Shown: positions 46,233 through 59,761, counted from the stretch's first letter. The stretch is 60,000 nucleotides of DNA from Polytrichum commune (GCA_950295325.1 OX485807.1:19255666-19315665); one strand, 5' to 3'. Notes: a model not told the origin generated them from the sequence alone. Made by a program: numbers and translations.

Positions 46233-47821
46233 CGATGACTCCAAAAACCTACTCTATGCAAGGAACTTGAAACTTCAAATAACGATGCCGGAAACAAGAG
46301 TGATCGAAATCAAAAGCTATAAAAACCAAAATTATAGAGTATAAAGTTCTACGCACTATTATAATGATAAAATTATGATTTCAATTACAAAAAAATAGAT
46401 AAAGATGTTGAAGAAAAATATGTATGTAGACTTGGTTTTTGCACTATAGTGTAGAAGACACTTAAAAATCTATCCATCGCCCTTTTGCAGCTAAAACAAC
46501 TGCAATTTGATCAGGCATGCTAGCATACAATCATCTACACTCCTCTAGACTAATAAAGTCGCAAACTTCTTACACTCGAACCCATAATTGAAGAATACCA
46601 CTAGGAGGACTATAGTATGAGCTCAATTGCCGTTTCAGTAAAGCCCATATGTGCTCAATAGGATTTAAGTTAGGGGATTGGACATGCCACTCTAAAACAC
46701 AAAATGGTTGTTTCCCAAACCATTATCAAACAATCTTGGTTGTATGCACAGCAACGTTGTCTTGTTGAATAATGATTTCTTCAAGATTGAACCCAAATGC
46801 AAGCAATGTACTACACAAATCTTGCTCTAAAATTGCAATGTAGCCTCTAGCATTCAAGTGGCCTTGTATACTATGCAATGACCCCAATCCTCTACAAGTC
46901 AAACAACCCGAAAGCATTATAGAGCCTCCACCATGCTTCACAATTTGGTTCACAGCACGCACGGGAGGTTTTCTTTATCCTCTATCCAACACCAAGTCCT
47001 CCCATTTGATTTGAAACGGCATATTTTAGTTTCATCACTACACACCACCCACTCCCAATCACTCACATTCCGATCTTTGTGCATTTGAGCAAAGCGAAAT
47101 ATGTCTTTGATGTTCTTCTGACTCAAAGCATGCTTCTTAACCTTTGTAAAAGAAGACAATCCTTGTTCTTACAATACATTCCTCAAGGTACTGTCGCACA
47201 TCTTTGCACCCATCTCTCTTTGCAACACTTTTGATGCTTCTGTTGCAGTTTCTAAACCGCCAACAGTAACTAGCCGTGAAGCATAACGCTTCTCCCACTT
47301 TGTTAAGACCTTAGAACGACCTCCTTTAGACAATGCTACACTCTTTCTCACTTTATTAGCTGTCGATTGTGCCAAACCCACACTCTTTGCAATCTCTCTA
47401 CTGCTCCTCCCCTTCTCTATCAAGGCTACAATATTTTGCTCTTTCTCTCGTGAAATAGCTCTCATCTTTCTATACAACCTCCACAAAGCCACAAGAAGTA
47501 TTCAACACGATACACACGAAACCCTCAATTTTTTAATTTTTTTACTCAAAACGATGAAGAAACAAGAAAATAAAAGCTCTCAATGAAGGTAGCAAGCGGC
47601 GCCTCAAGAACTGAGTCTATGTGACGTCGACGTCTCTCTTCCTTTCACCGAAACCCTAGTGAAGTTGATGACATCACCATGACATCATCTGAAAGTCAAC
47701 TTCTAGTTCTTTTATAATTACATTTTATATTTCCTAAATATATCATTTTTTTGGGTGAAATGCCCATGAAAATCCTTGTTTGATGCATAGACTCGGTTGT
47801 TGGAGTCACTGTATTGACTAT
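46233..47821 (-). mobile_element. Tc1-type (DD34E) transposon, decayed
   Basis: 1589 bp flanked by TA (46231-46232 and 47822-47823). Inverted ends are CGATGACTCCAAAAACC... and, reversed, CAGTGACTCCAACAACC..., both continuing to CTATGCA. It holds one disrupted transposase gene. The insertion interrupts an older MITE, giving the order of events. Tc1-type DD34E elements are common in animals and fungi; described plant mariner-like elements are mostly DD39D, so this assignment deserves attention. Confidence 0.88.
46462..47492 (-). pseudogene. Tc1-type transposase pseudogene
   Basis: N-terminal helix-turn-helix (NIVALIEKGRSSREIAKSVG), then the first catalytic Asp in VVCSDETKICRFKSNG, GGGSIMLSGCLTCRGLG, the second Asp in IIIQQDNVAVHTT, and the third acidic residue in QSPNLNPIEHIW. 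Counting the positions now occupied by two adjacent stop codons, 34 residues separate the second Asp from Glu. Breaks are a stop near 47163, a frameshift near 46955, two adjacent stops at about 46723-46728, and two more stops near the C-terminus (about 46580 and 46530). It is inactive. In the intact family the protein excises and reinserts the element at TA sites. Confidence 0.88.
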
Positions 47822-48000
47822 TGACTATTAATTACGTTGACTATTGAGTCTAGAGTGGTTATCATATTTTGAACACGCAGTCTAATCTCTATTAACCATA
47901 TATCTTTTGGGTATATGTTCTTGAAACCATGACAAACCAAGTGCCACTCAAATATAGGTGTTCACTTCAAATAAGTAACCAAATTAGACACATCTACCTT

Positions 48001-49976
48001 GAGTTAAGTAGAAATTCACTAGAATGGAATGGGTGTAGCCCTTAAGGTATGCAGGTGTTATTCGGTTACTTCTCTTATTAGGACATGTACCCATATTTGA
48101 TTGGAGTGTGATTAAGTGAGGATCAAAGAACAAACACCATAAAGACACATGTTTAGAAGATATTGGACTATGTCTAAAAAAATTATAAACTACTCCACAC
48201 TCAACAATGAATTTCATTGAAAAGACCTATGCATTTAGTTAAGGAATTGACAATCATGCACTTCCAATATAACCATAAATAAATCATGGGATGTCTGACA
48301 TTTCAACTTAGTCAATGTTGATCTTTCATCATGTTTGCTTATGCAACACAAGCTTAAAGACATCAGAAGATGGAGAACAAGGAAAATGTATTGGGAAACC
48401 CTCACATATGTTAAGCGTCCCAGAGACATGTATTGCACATTCCATGCACAAAATCATGTATTTAAGGTTCATAATCTCATTTTAAAAAAAATTGCGTAAA
48501 AATTGGTCCTATTTAGACTTATCTTTTCCTTGAACTTCTCTTTTTGAAATAGTTAAATGCCTTCTTTTTACTGAAAATTTTAGTTCAATTACGCAATGCG
48601 GGTGCCCTTGGATGCCGATACATGTGTTGTATTTTGTTCATCAATATGAGATAATTCTTATTTTGTCTTTTATATATAAAGCGGGTTCTAGAACGCATAA
48701 ATACAAAACTTAGAGTATGATTTTTGAACTTGGTGAGCTTTGTATAAATTGTGCATATGGCCGTATCTTGAGACCCTACGTCCTTTAAGGGTTGAAGGTT
48801 ACTAGGTGTTCCTTGAAAGTGAGATGACTTTAGATGAATGACTTTCAATTCTCTATTTTTGTTCACACAAAAAAAAAAGTTCATACAAAGCACACATAGA
48901 TTACATTATTACAAGTGAAATCTAAATTTAACATCTTGATAAGGTACAAACATATGTGTAAAGTTTTGATTATGAACATTCATGAAATATTCACATGAAG
49001 GCTACATATATATAATCTGTGTCTTAATTTGAATCAAGTGTCAAAACTAGACTATTTACAACATATTTCAAAAAAATAGAAATAAAAAATACATTCATGT
49101 GTAGAAATGGTGGCCAAAAATACTATATATTGCATAAATTGTATGTTGTATTCTTCATGTATTTTATAGTGTTTCCATCCTAATTTCAAACTTCTTTCTT
49201 CAATTGAAGAATATTCCTAGAAGCTTTAAATCTTCCTACTTAAAGAAAGGCTATTTTTCTAAGCAGTGGCCCAAAATGAGGGCATTAACAACACCAAGAA
49301 ATTTTCATTTTCTTGTTTCAAAAAGCTACCTTGGGTCCAAGTTGGTCCTATTTAAAGCTTAAGGTGTGTGGGTGCTATTGCAAGTAGTTTTTCTTGTTCT
49401 CCATCTTCATTTCTCAACCACATTGTCCTAGTAGTGGAAAATGCATGTATGTAAATGAGTATAAAGAGGACTTTGAGTTTGTACAAATGAACTAGATTCA
49501 AATGCGCACCACATATATCTTATCACATGTTATCGTGTATTCACTCCCTCTTTGTAATTAGGTTTTGTTGAATATAGTTTCATCCTCATAAGAGTCAACC
49601 TTTCAAAGTATGAGGATGCTGTAAAAATGAATATATTTTGGTTGGCTACACCCTATTTCACAAGCATGCAGTTGTTGGTTCAAATCCAAGATTGGGGTCG
49701 AAATCTCCTGGTGGTCCCTTGTCTGAGTGCAACTGCATAGTCTTGGAAGGGCTTCTTTAAATTTTAGGAGCTCACATGTTCCATCTTGATATGATTATTT
49801 GTTTAGGTCAATGATGGACGTTTTGGAAATGGCAAATATGAGAGATTCTTTCAAATTTGGGCGGAAATGCCATGTAGGCCTTCTAAAGTATACCGACACT
49901 TTGCAATACAACCGCTTGCAACTTTAATGTGAATAAAATATTTCTACATCCACACTTCAGTAGGAAGAGCCAGACT
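48001..49976. other. Unassigned intergenic sequence
   Basis: No supported gene. The stretch around 49085-49215 resembles 52245-52370 (ATTCATGTGTAGAAATGGTG against AATCATGTGTACAAATGGTG), an unassigned dispersed repeat. Confidence 0.4.
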
Positions 49977-50470
49977 TAGGGATTGTTTACACCATGGACC
50001 ATGAAGTTGTCCCAAGGCCCTGCAAGATATGTGATTGGCTGTTGAACTCGTCCCGAGACCACTTCGGTTTACACCAAGGAAAAACATGTCAAAGTGATCA
50101 TGAAGTTCTAGGTCCATAAAAGACATATTTTTAAGGCCTACATTATCCACTGACATGGTCCCCTGGCAAAGAAATGATGTTACTGTAAATTTTTGATGAT
50201 TTATTTTTTGAGGGAAGAGAAGATGAAGACAAGAGAGAACATGAGAATGATCTACCTTCAAAATTTTCAAAACTGCCTTTCTTAGGCATATTTAGAAAAA
50301 ATTAGAACATTCATTTTTTGGTGCATGGTCATTCCTCTTGGTCCACATTTGATTTACACCTAGTGGGGAGGCCAAAGGCTTTGTAAATTAACTTTTTATG
50401 AAATTCGACCATGGAAAAAGGCCATCTTTCATGGTCCAACTTCATGGTCCATGGTGTAAACCGACCTTTA
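49977..50470. mobile_element. MITE, GTTTACACCATGG family, full copy
   Basis: Inverted ends GTTTACACCATGGACCATGA and TCATGGTCCATGGTGTAAAC. 494 bp, non-coding. 640-973 is a truncated relative. Confidence 0.88.
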
Positions 50471-53007
50471 GTAGATAACATATTTGTTGTACCTTGCAAT
50501 TCATACATTATGATTGGAGAATATAGCTAGTGTGAACATGCATGTGCATTGTGTGTCTACAATTGAGAAGGGCACCGATACGAGAAGCCATGATTGGATT
50601 AAAAAGTGCACCAAGTGTCACCCAAGTTGTGTATACCATAAAGTTTCTCGTAGATAGTGCAATCCACACGTACTTTGGTTTTCTCTTGCAATTCAATACA
50701 TTCAATTTGTACTAAGAATAAAAACAGCAAGTTAGAGTGATCCACACAAAAATCACATGATACTCAATACAATTAACACAAGTTGAAAGTGATAATTATA
50801 AAAAACAAAAAAAACATTAATCTAATGGATGAGTAGAGAAATATTGGGCAAAAGATAAGAATATCTAAAAACAACACAATACTTGAAACCAAACATTATG
50901 TACTAGTGGTGTACATTTGAAGCCTTCAATTTTTTAATGATCATGGTACATAGTGTTGGTTTTAGGTTCAACGTTTGTTTTGGATATATGTGTTTTAGAT
51001 TGTGTATGTACCTTGAGGATGGGTGTTGTGATGGCGAAGTGTCTTAGCTAGTTTCAACACGTGTTGGGTTCAATTCCAAAGAGGCTAGAACGGGTGGTTG
51101 TCTATCCATGTATTTGTGTTAAGTGTGTTGGTTTGGTCACCATGTTGTAGGATTCAACCTTAAGAATTTGGTCCATGGGTGTGTGGGCCTATTGGAGTTG
51201 CATTGTAGGTGGGTAGGGTAGGGAGTTGGTGGTGTTTTAGTCTTCTTTTGTTTAGCATAAGTAATGTGAGGTATTTGATGACAAATAAGAATGTTTGTTG
51301 CAAGCATGGATGAATAGATATGCATGAGGGGGATATAGTAGTGTTCAAATGGTTTGGTGATATTGTTAATGTGGATTCTTCCTTAAGGTCCAGCTATGAG
51401 GATAGTGAAGGTGACGTACCATCAAGCATCCTCTCCCCACCTTGTAGTGTATTAACTAATATAGGTACACCAATCATTGCGTCTTACTTGCATTAAATTT
51501 TACCCACTCTACTCTCATCTAATCAATACGTCAGACTGGGTTAGGTACATCTACCCACCCATATCCAAACCTGATTCAATTTAAAACCAACAATATGTAT
51601 CACAATCATGAACACATTTGGAAACTTCAAACGTATGATAGTGTTACACAATGTGGGTTTCGATAATGTGTAGGGTAATATTGGGTGCATGCGTACCTTG
51701 ACACTTAAAAGTTAGAGGATGTTTAATGAGATGGCTTAAGATTAAAAGAATATATATATAGTACTCAATAATGTGTTTGCACTAGAAGAATAGTAACTAT
51801 TACAAAGAACTCAAATGTAACTCCACATGGTTCAGAGCCAATTAATTAAACATTCCGACGTCCAAAGAAACTGGCATGTACAAATAAGAACTTGTTTGCA
51901 AATAATCAATTTGTAGCAAGTGATATATCATGAAACTATCACTATATTCGTTAATTTGAGACTTTCTCTTGTCTCAAATTAATATATGAACCACAACAAC
52001 ATGGTGTAATGTTTGGGTCGTCCTACCTAAATCATCTTGATATGAGTTCTTAATTGGGTTCTTGATATGAACACCCGCTTCAAAGTATTTGCATCTTACA
52101 ACATTCTCCAATATTTGTGTGATTTTATCCATGTTCTTATATTTGTAACTGTCTCAAAATGCCGAAAAAGTCCAAAATTAACGAATATAGTGATAACTGT
52201 ATATCGAGGCTCGAAAGCTAACCTTTTTGACGCATCATTTGAAAATAAATTACAATCATGTGTACAAATGGTGGCTAAAAGTTCTAAATATTGCATAGAA
52301 TTGAACATAAGCTTCCTCTTCACATGCTTGAATACGTTTGCAACTAATTTCAACTCATTTCTTCAATCGGAGGGTCTCATTGCACGAATGAATCTATATC
52401 AATGAGGACTGCTTTTGTAGCACGAAATGACTAAAGATGAAGTTGTCAACAACAAAAAACATACTCTTTTCCTTATCTGAAAAGCCTTGTTAGAGGTTTT
52501 CCAACCTTGAAGCGTTCATAAGTAATTGGAGATTAAATTTTTGAACAGAGTGGCCTCCAAGTCTCAACCTCCAAAGTCACTTGACAGTGGTTAAAGTCTC
52601 CAGTTTGAGACTTAGAAATAATATGCAGTCTAGAGATTATTTTGTTTAGTTAATTTGTTATTTTAAAGACCTCAATAATTTCCTCTCTCCACTCCAAAGT
52701 GTTGTCATCCGTCTCGTTCGCAATAAATATGATTTAGTGTGGCATTGACGATTGGTGTGCCATGATAATTTGAGTGATTTTTGTGGTTTGTCATGTAGCA
52801 CCAAATGCCATGTGACATCTTCTGTAGTTGCCATGCAGTAATTGCAAGACAATTAATGTCGATTGATGATGAATAATGTGGGTCACACTAGCTAAAATAT
52901 GTTGTTGTATCTACCATACTTTTAGTAGCCCCCTTCCCCAAAAAGGGTTAAAAGAAGAAGAAGAAGAAGATGACGTATTGGCATACTTTGCTTAGAGAAA
53001 GAACATG
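50471..53007. other. Unassigned intergenic sequence with one inverted repeat
   Basis: No supported gene. A perfect 20-bp inverted repeat pairs 51937-51956 with 52176-52195 (TATCACTATATTCGTTAATT), possibly the ends of a small element. Confidence 0.4.
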
Positions 53008-53620
53008 GGTGCAAGCACAGTAAAGTGGACAACTCTTAATCCTTGCCTAGTGTTAAGTGAAAGTGATTCAAAACTATACACTAACTTTAAATTTTGTGAA
53101 ATTTAAAAAAATATCATAGACAGTTAAAAACATATTGATCTACAAAGCCAATAAATTTATGATGACAAAATAGTTCCAAGAAAGTCTACATATTTAGAAG
53201 ACAATGCAAGTGATGTGCAAGTAGGTGATATTGAACAAGTAACTGTCTAAAATTTGTTTAAAATACGATCCAATTACATTGAATTGATGGTTTTCTACAA
53301 AGTTTTGTGATGAATGCCCTCAAGCACATAATGATTTCAAGGAATATGAAAAAGAAATCCAACCTCAAAATATTTAAGGTCACGAAATCTACGTCCAAAA
53401 CTATATTCAATCATTTTCTTTTGAGCATCACTTCTAATGATGTTTTGTAGATCTCAACTTGATATTCTATATTTGAGTATTTAACACAACAATAGAGGTC
53501 ATCATGAAAAAAACATCCAATTTAAACAATACTTTGCTGCTACTTTTAGCCTTTGACCAAAAACATTATGGTTTTGGTATACTGCGGCATTTTTTTGGTC
53601 CACTTTACCATGCTTTCACC
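53008..53620. mobile_element. MITE-like element, GCAAGCACGGTCAA family, copy 2
   Basis: Ends GGTGCAAGCACAGTAAAGTG and CACTTTACCATGCTTTCACC are inverted. The body matches 1997-2600. Confidence 0.8.
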
Positions 53621-55149
53621 CACCTGTATAAAACTCCATCCGGTTATCCATAGTCTAGAAACTTTTTTTCAAGACTCTTTCTTTCACTGTGATGTAGAGG
53701 GGAGTAGTAATAATTAATTGTTACTGTTCCTACCACCAAAGCTACACCATGCATGTGTTTTGATGTGGCCCACACGATTCATCATCAACCCATGCAAATG
53801 ATCTTGCAGGTTTTGAGTGACAACCAAGGTAGGTTACATGAGACATCCGTTGCTACATCATAAGTCATGAAGGTCACTCTACTTAACATGAAACATCAAG
53901 TTAATACCACACATGTGCCAATCTAAAAGTGGAAACAATTTCCTTTCAAGATTGTGAAGCATACATGTATTCTTACAAGTTTCTCAATTCTCTCATAAGA
54001 GAAACAGGCGAGCTTTAATAAGCTAGCAAGTAACAATTGATTATACAGACTAAGATGTACGATTGAGCGACCTTGCTCTTGGGACACATTTCCATTTATC
54101 AGTGAAAACAGAATGATGTTGTCGAGTCTTCAAGAAGCTATGGCATGATTATTCTCCACAAATAACAATAATAAAAAAGCATTTTTTTCTTTTCCAACTT
54201 GTAAGGTAGGTTTTACAAGCCAAAAGTTGAAGGTTTATCTATGAAATTGTCAAAAATATGTTATGTACTATTACATACTTGGAGGAGGTGTGTCAAGGTG
54301 AATTTCAATGTATTCTTTTTGTTTCTCAAATGGAGACGCATTCTAAGATGGACCTTCCAACTTACCACCAATCATTTGTATCATAAAAGCATGTGTTGGA
54401 ACAAGGTTCCTTGCTACAGTCCATGAATGAGAACTGGTGGCTATGTATGCACAAGGGCACATTGCATATAACTTTGGATCTATTTTCTTTGTTAGAATCT
54501 ACTCATATTGTGGATGAATGCCATGGTTTGAAACTGTAGGGCACTACGCCTACACATGATTCCCCTGCCAAAATGTAAGACAATACTGCCCATGTAATGC
54601 CTACATGGGATGTCTCAAGGGTTAGGTCATAGGGGGCCTCACGGATTCTTGGGTAATGGTCTCAAAGAGCTAGTAAGGCCATGCCTTCTCTACTACCTGA
54701 ATATTTTTCTTCAAAGCAATTATTTTCCTTGAATTTGAGAGACCCAAGCATCATTGCTCCACATATCTCATAATCATTGTCCATTATGCCCAAAGGTGTG
54801 AAAGTCAACAAGAAGCCTCTAGTTCACATGTAAAATAAATAAATAAATGGGAGTTTATGCATGCAGGTTAAAAATATAACCTAACTAAATAAAATCATCA
54901 ATGAGAGTAATATTTTGTTGAGACTTGGTGTTCATAATTGTGAACACGAACGTGATTAGTGTAGAAATTTCAAAATACCAACGTAGGATTGCATTTGTTT
55001 TTAACAATATATGCATGAATCCAAAGAACATGTTGGTGAATTATGTTTATATGAATTTTCATGATTATAGGATAATTAATTCAACTCATCAGGGGTGTTT
55101 AACATCCGCTGACCCAAAGTGCATTACTTGGAGAGAGGAAAGTACTATA
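53621..55149. other. Unassigned intergenic sequence
   Basis: No supported gene or repeat. Confidence 0.4.
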
Positions 55150-55350
55150 TATGAGCGTACATCTCATCCAACCAACATTAAAACTTGGCCCCAACATATA
55201 TGTTGCCAATTCATCTCAAATGACCTTGAGGACGCTAATGTGGACTCTTGAGAACCCAATTCTAGTGTCAAATCAGCTCAAAAAAGGTAGCATCCGGGAT
55301 GCATACTATTTCAAGGCTTTTGTGTTGGATGAATGAGAGGTACACTCTTA
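55150..55350. mobile_element. MITE, TACAAGTGTACC family, diverged
   Basis: Starts GCGTACATCTCATCCAACCA and ends TGGATGAATGAGAGGTACAC. The body parallels 41704-41909. Confidence 0.65.
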
Positions 55351-57115
55351 TACAATGATTCCTCTCTCCTCATCACCCTACACTTGTAGCCTTCGCATCA
55401 AAATACTTGTGGGTGCCTACTAGGAAAGGGCGAGACATGCATCAAAACAAGCGGCACCTCCATACAGCCTTATCCACCTCGTCACCAAGCACCTGACTTA
55501 CTGGTCCAATTCCAGAGTCCCTCGTGGATGCATGCAGATAGCTTACATATGATCGACTTGCGTTCAGTTCCCACTTGGGAATCTCCACAACAGGTTTTGG
55601 GTACCCACAAAATACAAAGACAAGCTATCACCTAAGTAATAATCTATACATGTGATGTAAGATCACTGCTGGAGTGCGTACTACTGAGTGCAGAAACAAT
55701 TCCAAACTTGTAGTACAACAAAGATTCTTGGGAAATTGCAACTTACCCCCACCATCTATATATGTTGAGCACATCAATGAAGCTTAGCATGCTATAACTG
55801 GATTTCTAACTGAACTATACCTTTACAACGGAAGCTTGTTAACCCTACTCAAGTTAGAAGAAGACACTGCCTCCTAGAGGCATAGCTAGACCAAAAAAAT
55901 TGCATTTTCTGCAGAAGGCCATGCCCTATCGTGGTCTAGCTTGTGTTTCTGTTACTTTGTCATTGCATAATGCTCTCCGGTTTGTCAAAGCATTGTATCC
56001 CACACATCACACATGCCCTGGTGCATTTCAAATTTAATGAGTCCCTCAGCCTCCTTGCTTCAAGGTCTAAGGTTTGCAATGCCATTTTGGACACTTCCAA
56101 CTCCAAAGACAAATCAAATTGTTGAATCACATAACATTACTTAGCTGCTATCAGCCATTTTATTCTAATAATATCAGTACACAATGCTTCACCCAAGTTT
56201 TCCAGCCTGAATCTGCCAGTGCAGAGCTTTGCCTTGAGAATAAACAGAGCATAATTTGAAATAGAATCTGGCTTATTCTCACCCCCACCCAGCATACAGA
56301 CTCAACTGAATAATGTTATGCAGCACAAGAATTATGTCATACAATTAACAACTGCAAATTACAGAAATTGTCCTCTCAACTTTCATAAGCCACACATCTT
56401 ACTTACATGTTGAAAGCCACTAAGGCCAGTGCAAATCTCTTTACATCTAAGTAGTACTGATGTTCCCCTCGAGGTAGAAAGATTTTATCCAGCCCTAAAG
56501 ATTGCACTACTGCTTGAAATGCTTGCAGTAAGTATACACTAGTATAAAGCAAGAGACCAACCACGTCCCAACATCAGTTTTTTGACCTATTACATGAATA
56601 ATTTGCCTCACCAATGTCATTGGAGTGCCATGATTGATGAGCATTCTCATCAACCTAAGCAATGTCTTTTAAAACTTCGGATACAAAATAGATATCAAAT
56701 CTGCATAAAATTCAGTAGTACAGGCCTGGCCGTTCTATCGATCCCATATTTTTTGTTGCACTAACACATTAGATAGAGTACTTAGTCATTCGCACACGAA
56801 ATAACCCATGTTTTGCAACATCACCAACCACCATCCCACAATTCCGTGCACACAAGTGAGAAGCAGTGAGTTGTTTTGCTCCTATTGTCATGGCACAAGC
56901 TTATATAAAATCTTGACAAGAAGTCTACTACTTGAAGGCTAAGCTGCTGGGAACGACACACATGTTTGATGCAAATTTCCCAACTTGGTACTCCTCTTCA
57001 GGTGCTGGCAAAAGACAGAATACAACACCTTAATTTACTCTGGAGAGTTGTACCCTAGCCATACAGATCAATCATCCTCGAAGATTCTGTTTTGAATACA
57101 ACAATGCTTCTGAGA
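55351..57115. other. Downstream flank of the MOG1-like gene
   Basis: Probably includes the 3' UTR next to 57116. No other feature was supported. Confidence 0.4.
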
Positions 57116-59761
57116 CTACTCTTCATGAGCATAGCCAAAAAGGGACCAGTCGTGTATCCTGAACGTAGAAAGAACAAGCTTGAAAATTTCAGCAGCTGGG
57201 GTGCATCCTGCAACTCTGGCAGGCACCGTCGCTCCTGCACCCACTGTCGCTGCACTGTCACTGTGCTCACTGCAACAAACCCCCAACCCCCGACAAAAAC
57301 AAAATAAATAAATAATACTGATTCCTCAGCAATTAACAGGGCATTCCAACGCACCAGAGTGTGTTTTATTTGCGTTCCATATGCAAAAATTAGAGGGTTC
57401 AAAGTTTTGATAGAAATGATGAGCCGAAGCCATCAACACAGGGGCCTCTTTTTATGTTAACATGGTGGACATTCTTGGAATCAACATGTACTTATTGTGC
57501 AAGATTTCAAGGTGTTGGTTTTAGCATTGTGTTAGTTCTACCTTTTGTGGCACTATTGTGGGCACTTCCAACTCCACATGCAATTTTGACCGTTGAATGA
57601 GACCATCGGGAATTATTGTCTCACCTGGTTAGCACTTATGATGAATCATATAAATGGTCACTTCAAGATTCAGAATCGGAGTTTCACAAGACGCAAAATA
57701 AGAGGCAAAAGTGAAGATGATTCTTGTTGTCTTTGAATGATTACATAGGCCATCCCAATTGTGATGTTCTCTAGTGAACTTAGAATGGTGTCTATATTTG
57801 AGCACATCATCCAATCTCATCATAAAATTGCTCAGTGTCTGTTCTTTATACTTGCCATATACCACTCCAATATAGCTGTCATGTTAGGAAGAGTGACCAC
57901 ATAAGGCCCACATACGTTAATAATCACAAGGTTATAGAAACTAACCAAAAGTTTGGGTTACAGATACATTCACAAAAATTACTCACCTGATAATGAGAGG
58001 CTCATAGAAAGTTACAAGTACATCTGTCTCCACTCCACGCAGACGGATATTCCCTAGGTGCACCTGCACAATCAGAAACAGAGCCAAAAACCTCAATACA
58101 CAAGGGTTGATTAATCCTCAAATAAAGCAAAGTACTCCAACACCTGATACGTGATGTAATCCATGTGAGGACATCCTCTATACAAAGAAAGGACATTCTA
58201 CTTGCAATTCTAAAGAAAAGACAATCCAGCTTTGCACTAGTGGTGGTTTAGATGGCTTAAGGTAGATGAGTCTTAAATGGTTACTTTTTCCAACTAGCCC
58301 ACTTCCCCTAGGATATGAAACACGCGATTAGTACCAGATGGTTAGCGAATCCAAATTGAGGCCTTAGCCACTTTCCTCATAATTTTCAGAGCTCATATGA
58401 ATGTCTCACATGAATGTCTCACAGTCCACCCAACCACCACAAATACGTTGACTATTGAGCCTAGAATGGTTATCATATTTTGAGCATGCAGTTCAATCTC
58501 TTTGAAAACATTTTGGGAAGCATTCTTGGAGCGACACCTAACCACATACCACTTGAATATATTTCACACTAGCATCCATGTATGCTTATCAATAAAATTT
58601 AAAACCACATACGTGAAATAGGGACATACCCGCACAAGGTTACGAGCTTCAGGACCTTGCCGGCTCTTTGCAACTGCCTGCACAATACCCAAATATAAAA
58701 GTATAAGGTAGATAGGTCTTAAATGGTTACTTTTTCCAACTAGCCCACTTCTTCTCCTAGGACATGAAATAAGTGTTTGGTAAGAGATGGTTAGCTGATC
58801 AAATCCAAGCTATAGCCACTTTCGTCATACTTTTTGGAGCATATATTAAAATCTTATTCAATACCGAAGTGAAGATTCCCGTGTTGATTAAATGGTCATA
58901 TATGTCCTCTCACTCATGCTGACTATTGAACTTAGAATGCTTGTCATATTTTGAGTACGCAGTACAATCTCTTTTGAACACATATCTTTTTGGTATCAGT
59001 TCTTGGAGCCACACCAAACCACATACCACTCAAATATAGGTATCCGATTAAGATAAGTAACCAAATTAGGCACAACTACCTTAACGCATGAAGAGCCCAG
59101 AGTTCAGATTTTCTATGATATTCTACAAACGCCATGTTGAGCATTGTAACTCCAATAGATTCTTAATCACTCCCCTTCTGCGTGTCATAACTTACAAAGA
59201 ACAATCAATGCTGTTAATTGTGGTCATTACACTACACATCCAATTTAGTGTGACCCACATTGACTCGACAAGTGGCAACCAGAGAGGATGTCATATGACA
59301 CTTGGTGCTACATGACAAGTCATGAAGACCACTCTAAGGGTGGGTTTGAATTAGAGTCCAAGACCAAAGAAACTCCAAAATCAAGCAATCCTAAACTTTG
59401 GAACCAAGGGGTTTACGCTAGGGTACGGGTCGAAGGTATGCAAAAAAGGAGTGGCGGTAATGTGGCATCATTTTCCATCCGTATCTCGATGGTCCCCACG
59501 CAAGAAAATAATACTCCTAGTTTAAGAAACCAATGTTCAAGCTTGGGGTGTTCTAATCAAGATCAGGGGTGTTTTGGACCTGGACCCTAATGTAAACTCA
59601 CCCTAATTTACATGACACTCCAATTTTAATTCCACACTATATTTTATTTTGTTTTTTTAGTGTCGTAGACTCACCATGGTGCCAACCACAGAATTGATGA
59701 CGGTAGTAGCGTCCAAGTTGGGGACATCAACCCCAGCGATGGTACTTTCAGCTTCCACAAC
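57116..59761 (-). CDS. MOG1: MOG1-like protein (Ran-binding / Ran release factor family), partial
   Basis: MOG1 binds the GTPase Ran and promotes nucleotide release, supporting nuclear transport. Four terminal exons are visible: 59761-59675, 58677-58630, 58063-57987 and 57269-57116. All have GT/AG borders and consistent phases, and give 121 codons plus a TAG stop. The translated pieces are TIAGVDVPNLDATTVINSVV, AVAKSRQGPEARNLVR, VHLGNIRLRGVETDVLVTFY followed by EPLIIS, and the C-terminus EIFKLVLSTFRIHDWSLFGY. The TDVLVT-YEPL motif and the C-terminal F-hDWSLFG signature are what identify the family. The N-terminal half lies beyond the right edge. The introns hold at least three MITEs. Confidence 0.88.
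58259..58560. mobile_element. Diverged MITE, AAGGTAGAT family, in a MOG1 intron
   Basis: Starts AAGGTAGATGAGTCTTAAAT and follows the 58705 copy as far as CCACTTGAATATA; the right terminus is not clear. Lies in the intron between 58063 and 58630. Confidence 0.7.
58705..59082. mobile_element. MITE, AAGGTAGAT family, full copy, in a MOG1 intron
   Basis: Inverted ends AAGGTAGATAGGTCTTAAAT and AAATTAGGCACAACTACCTT. 378 bp. Begins 28 bp upstream (in minus-strand gene sense) of the 48-nt exon's acceptor. Confidence 0.82.
59337..59604. mobile_element. MITE, AGGGTGGGTTT family, in a MOG1 intron
   Basis: Ends AGGGTGGGTTTGAATTAGAG and CCCTAATGTAAACTCACCCT are imperfect inverted repeats. 268 bp. A truncated relative lies at 41535-41602. 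Confidence 0.7.

Larger units (their letters stand above)
46070..48000. mobile_element. MITE, AAGGTAGAT family, split by a Tc1-type insertion
   Basis: 46070-46232 plus 47822-48000 together match the uninterrupted copy at 58705-59082 (shared TAGCCCACTT...TAGG, TGACTATTGA, TATCATATTTTGA, AAGTAACCAAATTAG). The right end is CACATCTACCTT. The left terminus is degraded. Confidence 0.75.
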
